The notes below the pieces were generated by a model. That model did not search any database, was not told where the DNA came from, and saw nothing but the letters and a program-made list of their open reading frames with translations. Position numbers and translations under genes: made by a program. From JAGQSZ01 sp049647585 (lineage in GTDB: Bacteria; Actinomycetota; Acidimicrobiia; Acidimicrobiales; Microtrichaceae): a DNA stretch of 64,000 nt. This document shows, piece after piece, positions 16,904 through 24,755 of this stretch. The stretch covers positions 124,001 to 188,000 of the forward strand of contig JBARXY010000028.1 in NCBI GenBank assembly GCA_049647585.1. Reading direction: 5' to 3'. How positions within the stretch are numbered: the stretch's first letter is position 1; each line of letters starts with the position of its first letter.

Positions 16904-17095
16904 TTTGGGTGCTCCTTGTACGTCAGTTTCAGGATTCGCACTTTTTGCTCCGCTTTGTTTTGGCGAGACGGTGCTGCCTAGCCGATGGCCGCACCATAGG
17001 TGGGTCGTTCACCGGTTTCTGGCATCGGATATCTGGTACCGCTGCCGGAGCGCATTGACCCAGATCCAGATCGTGTGGATTTCCGCGAGGGCCCG

Positions 17096-17124
17096 TTGAC
17101 GAAAGAACTCTAAGGATCTACGTT
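17096..17124 (+). promoter_or_regulatory. candidate promoter of the TetR gene
   Basis: TTGACG (17096-17101), N17, TACGTT (17119-17124). The predicted transcription start falls on the GTG at 17132, so this would be a leaderless transcript. It is a sequence match only. Confidence 0.4.
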
Positions 17125-17131
17125 TTCCGAT

Positions 17132-17989
17132 GTGCCTTCGAAAAACGTTGCTAGCTCGACTATGACCGGCCCGGGCGGCCATCCGGACGGTTCTGATCGT
17201 CGAGGGCGTAAGCGGCTTGCACGACGTGAGGTATTACTGGAGATGGCGGCAGACATAGTCGCTACTTCCGGTGTTGACGGTCTCACCATGGCGGCACTCG
17301 CCGAGGCGTCCGACTACGCGCCTGCATCGCTCTACACCTACTTCCCTTCGCGTAGCGCGCTCGTCGCTGCCCTACAGCAACGGGCACTCACGGTCCTGGC
17401 CCAGGTGGCGCATGACTCGGTCGCCGCGTGGGACGAGTCCTTGCAGGGCAGATCCACGGCGCCGGTAGCTGCGCTTGCTCGCCTCTGGGCGTTCAGCCGA
17501 CTGCTCCTTTCAGCCCCCGAGCATCACCCGCGGGAGTTCATGTTGCAGCAACAGCTCCTGGTGTCGCCCGACGCCGAGGATGCGTCAGATGCTGCGCTGG
17601 TTGTTCCCGTGGCGATGGCGGTGCTGGATGTTCCGCGCAGCCTCCTGGAACGGGCACGGATCGAGGACGCTCTCAACGGAGGCGTTCCGACCACCGGCCC
17701 CCTCGGCGACGAGATCGACATCGACCTATTCCGTACGCTGACCTGGCTGACTTCACTCAACGGCGCATTGCTCGCCGATGGACTGGCGACGGGCCTGCCG
17801 ACCACCGGTGCGCTGCTCGGTTCGGAGCTCACAAGAGGTCTGATGATCGGCTGGGGAGCCGAACCGCAACTCGTCGAAACCGCTCGCGAACTCGCGGTGG
17901 GCCTGGACGTGCCGGGCACCGTCACTACCAGCAGATTGCAAGTGGCTTCCCCATCGGGTGGTCCAATTACACCGGGAGCAAGGGGATGA
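17132..17989 (+). CDS. TetR-family regulator
   Basis: A 285-residue regulator. The N-terminal helix-turn-helix is clear: RREVLLEMAADIVATSGVDGLTMAALAEASDYAPASLYTYFPSRSALVAALQQRAL (residues ~30-90). The ligand-binding C-terminal part is longer than usual and not assignable. The GTG at 17132 fits a leaderless start; an ATG at 17162 is the alternative. Its stop overlaps the ATG of the fatty acid hydroxylase gene as ATGA, so it probably represses its own operon and the hydroxylase in response to a lipid-like ligand. This is inferred from the arrangement. Confidence 0.88.
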   Translation: MPSKNVASSTMTGPGGHPDGSDRRGRKRLARREVLLEMAADIVATSGVDGLTMAALAEASDYAPASLYTYFPSRSALVAALQQRALTVLAQVAHDSVAAWDESLQGRSTAPVAALARLWAFSRLLLSAPEHHPREFMLQQQLLVSPDAEDASDAALVVPVAMAVLDVPRSLLERARIEDALNGGVPTTGPLGDEIDIDLFRTLTWLTSLNGALLADGLATGLPTTGALLGSELTRGLMIGWGAEPQLVETARELAVGLDVPGTVTTSRLQVASPSGGPITPGARG

Positions 17990-18624
17990 ATCCGATGACA
18001 ATCTTGGTCGCGCTAATTGCGTTTGCAACGGGATGGGTGCTGTGGACCTTCGCCGAGTACGTGCTTCACAGGTTCGCGATGCACGAACTCGATGGCAAGG
18101 GGATCATGAGCCGCGAGCACCTCGAACACCATGTTCATTCCGGGTGGTCGTTCGACGTAACACACCTTCTGTCGTGGTCCGGGATGCTGTTGGTGGGCGC
18201 AGTCGTGTGGGCGCCTCTCGGGTGGCTCCTCGCCGGGCCGACCTTTGGGGTGACCATGGCCGTGGGTTGGGCGGTCGGCTATTTCTTCTACGAGTACCAG
18301 CACATGTCGGCCCATCTCCGTGCCCCTCGCAACCAGTACGAGCGATTCGTACGTAGGCACCATTTCAACCACCACTTCGGTCACCCCAAGGCCAATCACG
18401 GAGTCAGCACCCCGGTCTGGGATCACGTTTTCGGCACTTTCGAGTATCCCGAGATGGTGCGGGTCCCACGCCGTCTGGCATTGCCTTGGCTGGTGGACGA
18501 GACGGGCGCAATCCACCCCGAGTTCACCGGCGACTATGTCCTCGTCGGAGCCGATCGGGCCGATGAGCGCACTGCGGCACTCGACCGAGCCAGGGCGTTC
18601 GCATCCTTGGCTCCAGAGGACTAG
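17986..18624 (+). CDS. fatty acid hydroxylase / sterol desaturase superfamily protein
   Basis: A 212-residue membrane di-iron enzyme. The eight-histidine pattern is visible: HRFAMH, EHLEHHVH, YQHMSAH and RRHHFNHHFGHP, interleaved with hydrophobic segments (ILVALIAFATGWVLWTFAEY; MLLVGAVVWAPLGWLLAG). Such enzymes hydroxylate or desaturate fatty acids, sterols or carotenoids in the membrane using O2. The ATG at 17986 overlaps the TetR stop. The conserved GVSTPVWDHVFGTF is the last motif, and the ~60 C-terminal residues are soluble. The substrate is unknown; hopanoid, carotenoid or wax lipids are possible. Confidence 0.9.
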   Translation: MNPMTILVALIAFATGWVLWTFAEYVLHRFAMHELDGKGIMSREHLEHHVHSGWSFDVTHLLSWSGMLLVGAVVWAPLGWLLAGPTFGVTMAVGWAVGYFFYEYQHMSAHLRAPRNQYERFVRRHHFNHHFGHPKANHGVSTPVWDHVFGTFEYPEMVRVPRRLALPWLVDETGAIHPEFTGDYVLVGADRADERTAALDRARAFASLAPED

Positions 18625-18714
18625 TTCCGCACTGAACGAATACCGTCACGCGGAAATTTGGAGTGAGTCAACTCGGGATGGTCCGCGACCTTGGGCAGCT
18701 ATTACCGTCGTCGG

Positions 18715-19458
18715 ATGATCCCTCTCCGGCGTAGATTGCGAAGAATGCTGCGGCAGCGCGGTTGGGAACTCCGACGAATTCCCACCGAACCGGAGGTCCC
18801 GAAGGCGGACCAATGGTTGCGGGACTTAGGCGTGGCCACGGTCCTCGACGTTGGAGCAAACGTTGGTCAATTTGCGACAGAAATCCGTAACGTCCTCCCC
18901 GCGGCGCGAATAATCTCATTCGAGCCGCTGCGCGATTGTTACGAGCAACTCGTAGGTGTGGGACACCGTCTCGGAAACGCCGAAGCGCATCGGGTCGCTT
19001 TGGCAGCCGAAGAGGGCTACCTCGAAATGCATCGATCGGAGTTCTCCCAGTCGTCCTCCTTGCGCCCGATGGCTCCGCTGCACAAAGAGGCGTTTCCCTT
19101 CACTGCTAGAGAGAGAATCGAGATCGTGCCAGTTGCCCGCCTCGACGATCTGGATCTTTCCTTGGTCGAACCGATACTGATTAAGGTCGATGTTCAGGGA
19201 TACGAGGACCGAGTAATTTCCGGCGGGCGTCAGACTATTGCCCGCGCCGCGGCAGTTCTGGTAGAGACCAGTTTTCACCGCCTGTACGAGGGCGCTCCAC
19301 TGTTCGCCGACACTGTGGCACTCCTTGGAGAAATGGGGTTCTCCTACGCTGGAGCTCGCGGTCAATTGACCGACCCTAGAAACGGTCAGCCACTGCAGGA
19401 AAACTCGATTTTCGTTCCAAGTGGAAGAACGTCGACCTCTATCGAGCATCTCCCCTGA
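18715..19458 (+). CDS. FkbM-family methyltransferase
   Basis: A 247-residue SAM-dependent O-methyltransferase. Motif I is VLDVGANVGQFATEIR, the post-I acidic residue lies in ISFEPL, and the FkbM-type IKVDVQGYEDRVISGG and VLVETSFHRLYEG motifs follow. The family methylates sugar hydroxyls or polyketides. Start ATG 18715 is supported by a TACCGT box (18703-18708) 6 nt upstream; a TTG at 18691 is less likely. It stands alone, converging with the DNA methyltransferase. No glycan cluster surrounds it, so the target is not predictable. Confidence 0.88.
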   Translation: MIPLRRRLRRMLRQRGWELRRIPTEPEVPKADQWLRDLGVATVLDVGANVGQFATEIRNVLPAARIISFEPLRDCYEQLVGVGHRLGNAEAHRVALAAEEGYLEMHRSEFSQSSSLRPMAPLHKEAFPFTARERIEIVPVARLDDLDLSLVEPILIKVDVQGYEDRVISGGRQTIARAAAVLVETSFHRLYEGAPLFADTVALLGEMGFSYAGARGQLTDPRNGQPLQENSIFVPSGRTSTSIEHLP

Positions 19459-19516
19459 CCGCCGGCGGAGTCACCTCGAACGTTGCCTGACGCAGCACTA
19501 GCAAGTAGCTGGACGA

Positions 19517-21058
19517 CTAGCGGCCGTTCTCGGCGTATGACCGCAGTCGCTTCTGGTCATCGACGTTGAGCAACTCGATCAGATCGAAGATCGGTCGATC
19601 AGGGCCCATCATGACCCTCAGGGCCTGACTACCGGCGGTGTTCTTGACCGGAGCATCGGTGGTGAGAAGAACAAGCGGAAGTTCCTGGCCGTCGAGTTCG
19701 GAGTTGCTCTCGTGCAGGACGGCCGCCTTGCCGAGGGCCTTCCACAGCGTGTCTGTTCTGCGCAGGCCCGCTCGGTTGGAAGTGAAGGCACCCGAGACGT
19801 CGAAAGCCCATTCCCCACCGGTCTTGTCCGTCGCAACGAAGTTCAGAACTATGCCAAGCCCCTTTGGCTTCACCTCTGAGCGGATGTTCTCGAATCCGCA
19901 CGCGTCGATCAGGACTTCGGCGATCTCGCGGGCCTGGCGACCTTCGCGAACTGCGCGGGCCTGAAAGTCCACCGGATCTGTCGCCGGGTCCGGCGCGGAC
20001 TCAGCGGCATGCTCACCCTTGGGCCGCTTCGCTGGCGCAACCGCAGCAATTTCGACCTTGAAGGTGGGCACTCCACTGGTCACTTCCAGCTCGAGCCTTG
20101 CCCTCTCGGTCTGCACCCGTTGCTTCGCGATCTCTACATACGCGGCGTCGGTGTCGAAACCTAGATAGTGGCGTTGTGACCTTGTCGCCGCGACAGCGGT
20201 GCTTCCCGAGCCCATGAACGGGTCGAGCACCACATCACCTTTGTAGGTGTAGAGATCGATCAGCCGACTGGGAAGTTCGACCGGGAAGGGCGCGGGGTGC
20301 CCAACCCGCGTGGCTCTTTCAGGAGGAATTTCCCACAGGTCGGTGGTGGCCTCCATGAACTCCTCGCGGGAGATGGTGGTGGTGGAAGGCAGCCCCAGTT
20401 CAAGACGCTGTGGAGGCCGCAGCGCACGGTCGAAGCGGCCCTTGCTGGCGATGACGACACGCTCGGTGATGTCCCGTAGAACCGGATTGGAGGGATGCTG
20501 GAATGTGCCCCAGGCACATGACCCGCCGGCCGCCTTTCCCTTCCACCAGATGACCTCTCCGCGCAGGAGCAGGCCGAGGTCCTGGAGGATGAGGTTCACG
20601 TCGCCCGAGAGGGACCGGTAGGGGCGGCGACCCAGGTTGGCGACGTTCACCGCGATTCGGCCACCCGGTTCCAACACCCTCTTGCACTCCGCGAAGACGT
20701 CATGGAGCAGCTCGAGGTATTCGAAGTAGTCGGCCGGAACTCCGCCGATTCCGAGTTCCTCTTCGTATTGCTTGCCAGCGAAATAGGGCGGCGATGTGAC
20801 CACTAGGGCCACCGAATTGGACTCGATCTGGGTCATCTGACGAGCGTCGGCCCGGTAGACGACGTCCACCTCGGCAGGTCGATTGATGGTGGTGTCGGTC
20901 GAGATCTCGGGAGCTACGAAGCGCTCATAGAACGCTGACGCGTCGTGACCCTCCCGGCGTCCGGAACCGAAGTTCGCGGTGGCTGTCGATTGCCTGACCC
21001 TGCCGCTGCGTGGTCGGGTTGGACCGCCCCCTGGTCCGGCTGGCGAACCGCGGCTCAT
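19517..21058 (-). CDS. DNA methyltransferase (N6-A/N4-C) with extra C-terminal nuclease-like domain
   Basis: A 513-residue protein. The methyltransferase core has motif IV TSPPYF (88-93) before motif I-like DPFMGSGST (279-287), the beta-class order. PFPVELPSRLIDLYTYKGDVVLDPF is the classic lead-in. Residues ~365-513 form an additional domain: AREIAEVLIDACGF, SEVKPKGLGIVLNF, GGEWAFDVSGAFTS, RTDTLWKALGKAAVL. Its strand pattern resembles PD-(D/E)XK nucleases, but the expected lysine after the acidic residue is serine (DVS), so it may be inactive or use another geometry. The gene overlaps its upstream RHH regulator as ATGA (21055-21058). No separate restriction gene is adjacent, so it is an orphan or a self-contained modification system. 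Confidence 0.88.
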   Translation of the reverse strand: MSRGSPAGPGGGPTRPRSGRVRQSTATANFGSGRREGHDASAFYERFVAPEISTDTTINRPAEVDVVYRADARQMTQIESNSVALVVTSPPYFAGKQYEEELGIGGVPADYFEYLELLHDVFAECKRVLEPGGRIAVNVANLGRRPYRSLSGDVNLILQDLGLLLRGEVIWWKGKAAGGSCAWGTFQHPSNPVLRDITERVVIASKGRFDRALRPPQRLELGLPSTTTISREEFMEATTDLWEIPPERATRVGHPAPFPVELPSRLIDLYTYKGDVVLDPFMGSGSTAVAATRSQRHYLGFDTDAAYVEIAKQRVQTERARLELEVTSGVPTFKVEIAAVAPAKRPKGEHAAESAPDPATDPVDFQARAVREGRQAREIAEVLIDACGFENIRSEVKPKGLGIVLNFVATDKTGGEWAFDVSGAFTSNRAGLRRTDTLWKALGKAAVLHESNSELDGQELPLVLLTTDAPVKNTAGSQALRVMMGPDRPIFDLIELLNVDDQKRLRSYAENGR

Positions 21059-21309
21059 GAGTCGAACACGGGGCCGGTGGTGGACCCGACCTGTCGGTTC
21101 TGATCGGCCCAGGTCGGTGGGCCCTGGGGATCCAAGCTTCCTTCGGTGCTCGGCAGACGTTCCAGGTAGTCAGAAACCGCTTTGGTCACGAGGAGGTTTG
21201 CCGAGACGTCCCGTTCGGTCGCGACCCGATGCAGGCGACGGTGAATTGATTCGGGGAGACGGACAGCGGTTGCTATGCGCTTCTCTTCTGACACTCGGGG
21301 ACGGCCCAT
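21055..21309 (-). CDS. ribbon-helix-helix (CopG-like) protein
   Basis: An 84-residue protein whose first half is a ribbon-helix-helix domain: RIATAVRLPESIHRRLHRVATERDVSANLLVTKAVSDYLERL. The C-terminal ~35 residues are polar and proline-rich. Such proteins bind DNA as dimers and often autoregulate their operon. Start ATG 21309 is preceded by a TAAGGT box (21321-21316) 6 nt upstream. Its stop overlaps the methyltransferase start, so it is probably the transcriptional controller of the methyltransferase (a C-protein-like role), which is inference. An antitoxin role is less likely because the next gene is not a toxin. Confidence 0.8.
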   Translation of the reverse strand: MGRPRVSEEKRIATAVRLPESIHRRLHRVATERDVSANLLVTKAVSDYLERLPSTEGSLDPQGPPTWADQNRQVGSTTGPVFDS

Positions 21310-21398
21310 TTCCAGACCTTAGCGACGCGCTGTGACACCGCCGCGGATAGGCGCGCGCAACAACGCGCGCTTCACCTCGTCTGGTCCAAGGGGAGACA

Positions 21399-21434
21399 AC
21401 GGTGTGGGGTGGGCCGAAACCCTCCCCACACCGT
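21399..21434. other. strong inverted repeat in divergent intergenic region
   Basis: ACGGTGTGGGG (21399-21409) and CCCCACACCGT (21424-21434) form a perfect 11-bp stem, extended by three more pairs across a mismatch. It lies between the divergent RHH and SARP-type genes, 90 bases from the RHH start. It could be an operator, a structured leader or a small RNA terminator. Confidence 0.6.
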
Positions 21435-21546
21435 GATGCAAATCGGCCCTTTTGGGGCAATTTGGCTGCCAATTGCTCAGCCCAGGCCAACTGCGTCCTC
21501 TGACCCCCCATCCCATCTCCCATGGGAACTTCGTCAAACTAGAATT

Positions 21547-21568
21547 TGTCACTGACATGTCGCTGACA
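21547..21568. promoter_or_regulatory. two abutting 11-bp palindromes, operator candidate
   Basis: TGTCACTGACA (21547-21557) is a perfect palindrome with a central base, and TGTCGCTGACA (21558-21568) is its near copy directly adjacent. Two copies one helical turn apart suit a dimeric regulator such as RHH or SARP, and SARP proteins typically bind such direct repeats. They lie 108 bases before the SARP-type ATG. Confidence 0.45.
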
Positions 21569-21675
21569 CCGTAAAAGGCGGGCCGAGCTGCAACCTGGGA
21601 CATGCGACGAACGTCCTGCGCGTAGGTAACTGAGGGATGATCTCGGACGGATGTGAAGGGGGGGGAGGGCGCCAG

Positions 21676-24600
21676 ATGCTTCGGGCGAACATTTTTGGTG
21701 GCCTGCGGCTGGTACTCGACGGCGCCGAGGTCGACATCGTCGGAGCCCAACGTCGACGACTCGTCTCGTTGCTCCTGGCAAGTTCCCCCGAATCGGTTGG
21801 TGTGTCCCGCCTCATCCAGTGTCTGGACCCCGACGCTCGGAGCTCGAATCCCAAGAACGTCGTGCAGGCACACATTCGCCGACTCCGGCGAAGTCTCGAT
21901 CCTGGTCTGGCCGGTCGTGATTGTGTCCACCTGCGATCGGTGGGGGACGGGTACGCACTCGTCCCGGACTCCATGGACCTTTGGGACTTCCGGCAGCTGA
22001 TGTTTCGAGCCTCGTCGCTGCGGAGGATCGACCCCGCCAGAGCGGTCGATCTGCAGTCAGAGGCGCTGGCCATGTTCTCGGCTCCGTGGGGCGAGCCGGG
22101 CGAAGATCCGCTCCTGAGAGACGCTGCGATCTCCGTCCGGACCGAGAAGCTTGCTGTTCGGGACGACTGGATGGCGACTCTCCTGGAAGCCGGCCTGGCT
22201 GCCACCGCGGCGGACGAAATGATCGCAGCGGTGCGCAGAGAGCCGACCCGGGAGCGACGGTGCGTCTACACGATGCACGCCCTCTATCGGGCGGGACGAC
22301 AGGCTGACGCGCTACGGCTCCACGAAGAGATCCGCATCGTCCTTCGCGACGAGTTGGGTGTCAGCCCCGGTGAGGCCATGGAGGAGATGCACGCCCGGGT
22401 GTTGGCACACGACCCGACACTTCTCGCCCGGCACACCACCGTCGATGGCCGCATTGCCCGTGACAGCACGAGCTTCGTCGGCCGAAAGTCAGAGCTGGGA
22501 GCCATCTCGGACCTTCTCGGCAGGCATCGCGTCGTAACGGTTTGTGGGCTCGCCGGAGTCGGCAAGTCCCGCCTGGTGAGGGAATGGTTGGAGCGGGACT
22601 GCACCATGGCGCGTGCGCTCTGGGTCAGTGTTCCTGTTGCCATCGACGGTGCGAATGAGTCTGACGTGACCGGAGCGCTGAGCGACGCGCTCGGGCTGGG
22701 CGAATCCGATGAACAATCCCATCAGGATGAGCGTTGGGCCTCCGTGCGAGCATCGCTGCCCCATGAGCCTGGGCTGGTGGTTGTCGATGGAGCCGAGAGC
22801 TGCCTAGACGACACGGCCCATGTCGTACTGAGAATCTGCGCTGCTCGACCTGCGCTACGGGTCCTTGTCACCTCCCAGGTGCCCCTCGCGATCTCGGGTG
22901 AACAGGTGCTGTTGTTGAAGCCGTTACCCATGCCTGTCGACGGTGTGGGTATCGAAGGATCGGCGGTTCAGCTTGCGAAGGATCGGATGGGACCGGGTAT
23001 CGGTCTCGCTGCGGCCATCGAGTTGTCCGAGCGTTGCGGCGGACTTCCACTGGCGTTGGAGATGATGGCCGGCACACTCGAAGCGGTAGTCGATGGCACG
23101 GCCGAGCTGGCCGAACCGGAGGACCCGGCCGGCCGCCCTCCCCGGGACGGGAATCGGAGTGATCCGCCTGATCCGGCCGAGATCCTGAGCAAGGTGGTCG
23201 ACTCTGCAGCAGCGCACCTATCGCCGCGTGCGAGAGAACTTCTGAGGCTCAGCTGCGCTTTGCCGGCGGGCATCAGCATGGACGCCGCCGAATGGGTCTG
23301 TGGCAGGGACAGGGCTTGGAACGTGGAGGACCCCTTCGAACATCGACGTGTGATGGGTGAACTTGTCCGCTCCTCCCTACTCCGGAGCACTCCGGCCCGG
23401 ACCGGAGTGCGGTTCGTCGCACCCGAACAGATCTCGAGGCTGGTCACTTCGACGATGTCGGCCGGGACCCGCGACGACGCCGCCCGAGCGAATGTTGATT
23501 ACCTGCTGTCCGCTCTGGAAGCTCGCCGACCCCGCCAAGCCCTTCGGGCCGACCCTCGCTGCCGCGAACTTCTGACGGACGAATCCCCAAACGTCGTTGC
23601 GGCCCAGAGGTATCTCGCCGATCGGAATCCAGACGCGTTGGCCGAGTTGCTCATTGCCCTGGTGACCCACCGACGCCAGAGCAACGAGAAGCACCGGATC
23701 AAACGGTGGGTGGAACAGTTGCGTTCAGAACGACCAACCGACGGGAATGCCGACCCGCGGCTGATCATCTGCTCGGCCATGCTCGAGCCTGACCTGGCGG
23801 CCGTTGGACGTCGCCGTGCAGACATTGAGCTGGCCGGTCGGATCATCAACTCCGGGGACCTGCGGGGGAGCGGTTGGTCGATGGCAGTGGCCGTGCTTCT
23901 GGCGGTGGCCACCGGCTGGAACGGCGAACTCGGGTTGGCGTGGGACCACATGTCCGAAGCCAAGCGGCTCGCGGACGGCAAGCCGTGGGAGGACGCGGCG
24001 GTCGACCGATATCGGAGTCTGCTGATCTTCGCCGATGGTCTGCCGGACGAGGCGGTGAAGCTTGCTGAGGAAAGCGCTGACCGGTTGGAAGAATTGGGCG
24101 ATCCGGATGAGGCGCTCGGCGCGCTGTACTTCGCGATCACGATTGCTCGGACTGCATGCAGAGGTGAGTTACGGCCATTGGTCGAACGTGCATCCCACCT
24201 GATAGGTGCCTCGGAGACCTCATACAGCCCGTTGATCATGGCTGAGCAGGCGCGTTGCGCCCAGGAGGACGGAGACCCCGGAGCCATGAATTTGCTGGCT
24301 GAAGCCGCCGCGGCGCTGGAGGCAGCGGGATTGTTACGGACTGCTGCGACAACCCGTCGAGACCTGGGACTCATGCACCTGGCGGAGGGGAACGTCCAGA
24401 GGGGCGAGCGCGAGCTGCTGCAGAGCGCAGAGGCACTGCTCCGGTTGGACCCGATGGGATCCGCGCTGGCGATCGCTGGGCTTGCCGTTTGTCAGGCTCC
24501 AAGGAGCCGTGGGCCGTCGGCCGATCTGGCCCGCATTGCGTGGGCCCTGACCCGTACAAGTGGAACTCCGCTCAGTAGCGCGGAGCAACTCCAGCTGGAG

Positions 24601-24714
24601 GACCTGATCGGAGTTCCGATGTCCAACACCCAGACGGGCCAGACCGGCGATTCGACGATCATCGACCACGGGTTGAGACTCCTGGACGGATATTCGACCG
24701 GGTCCGGCACCTAA
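21676..24714 (+). CDS. BTAD/SARP-type transcriptional regulator with STAND NTPase
   Basis: About 1012 residues from ATG 21676. Residues 1-100 are a winged-helix DNA-binding domain (IFGGLRLVLDGAEVDIVGAQRRRLVSLLL; VVQAHIRRLRRSLDP). A BTAD domain follows (FRQLMFRASSLRRIDPARAVDLQSEALAMF; YRAGRQADALRLHEEIRIVLRDELGVSPG). The NTPase has P-loop GLAGVGKS (291-298) and LVVVDGAESCLDD as Walker B. The C-terminal ~450 residues are helical, TPR-like. This is the AfsR-like architecture that activates antibiotic or catabolic genes on a metabolic signal. Start 21676 lies behind a GGAGG-type site; an in-frame ATG at 21637 is separated from it by a run of eight G (21658-21665). No biosynthetic cluster adjoins, so the target is unknown. 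Confidence 0.9.
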   Translation: MLRANIFGGLRLVLDGAEVDIVGAQRRRLVSLLLASSPESVGVSRLIQCLDPDARSSNPKNVVQAHIRRLRRSLDPGLAGRDCVHLRSVGDGYALVPDSMDLWDFRQLMFRASSLRRIDPARAVDLQSEALAMFSAPWGEPGEDPLLRDAAISVRTEKLAVRDDWMATLLEAGLAATAADEMIAAVRREPTRERRCVYTMHALYRAGRQADALRLHEEIRIVLRDELGVSPGEAMEEMHARVLAHDPTLLARHTTVDGRIARDSTSFVGRKSELGAISDLLGRHRVVTVCGLAGVGKSRLVREWLERDCTMARALWVSVPVAIDGANESDVTGALSDALGLGESDEQSHQDERWASVRASLPHEPGLVVVDGAESCLDDTAHVVLRICAARPALRVLVTSQVPLAISGEQVLLLKPLPMPVDGVGIEGSAVQLAKDRMGPGIGLAAAIELSERCGGLPLALEMMAGTLEAVVDGTAELAEPEDPAGRPPRDGNRSDPPDPAEILSKVVDSAAAHLSPRARELLRLSCALPAGISMDAAEWVCGRDRAWNVEDPFEHRRVMGELVRSSLLRSTPARTGVRFVAPEQISRLVTSTMSAGTRDDAARANVDYLLSALEARRPRQALRADPRCRELLTDESPNVVAAQRYLADRNPDALAELLIALVTHRRQSNEKHRIKRWVEQLRSERPTDGNADPRLIICSAMLEPDLAAVGRRRADIELAGRIINSGDLRGSGWSMAVAVLLAVATGWNGELGLAWDHMSEAKRLADGKPWEDAAVDRYRSLLIFADGLPDEAVKLAEESADRLEELGDPDEALGALYFAITIARTACRGELRPLVERASHLIGASETSYSPLIMAEQARCAQEDGDPGAMNLLAEAAAALEAAGLLRTAATTRRDLGLMHLAEGNVQRGERELLQSAEALLRLDPMGSALAIAGLAVCQAPRSRGPSADLARIAWALTRTSGTPLSSAEQLQLEDLIGVPMSNTQTGQTGDSTIIDHGLRLLDGYSTGSGT

Positions 24715-24755
24715 TCTTCGGTCGGCGCTCAGAGGCTCGGCGCTACCATCCGAAT

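Noticed and set aside
21637..21675. Longer start for the SARP-type regulator at ATG 21637
   Set aside because: It lacks a spaced ribosome site, runs through a G8 tract, and family members start near 21676.
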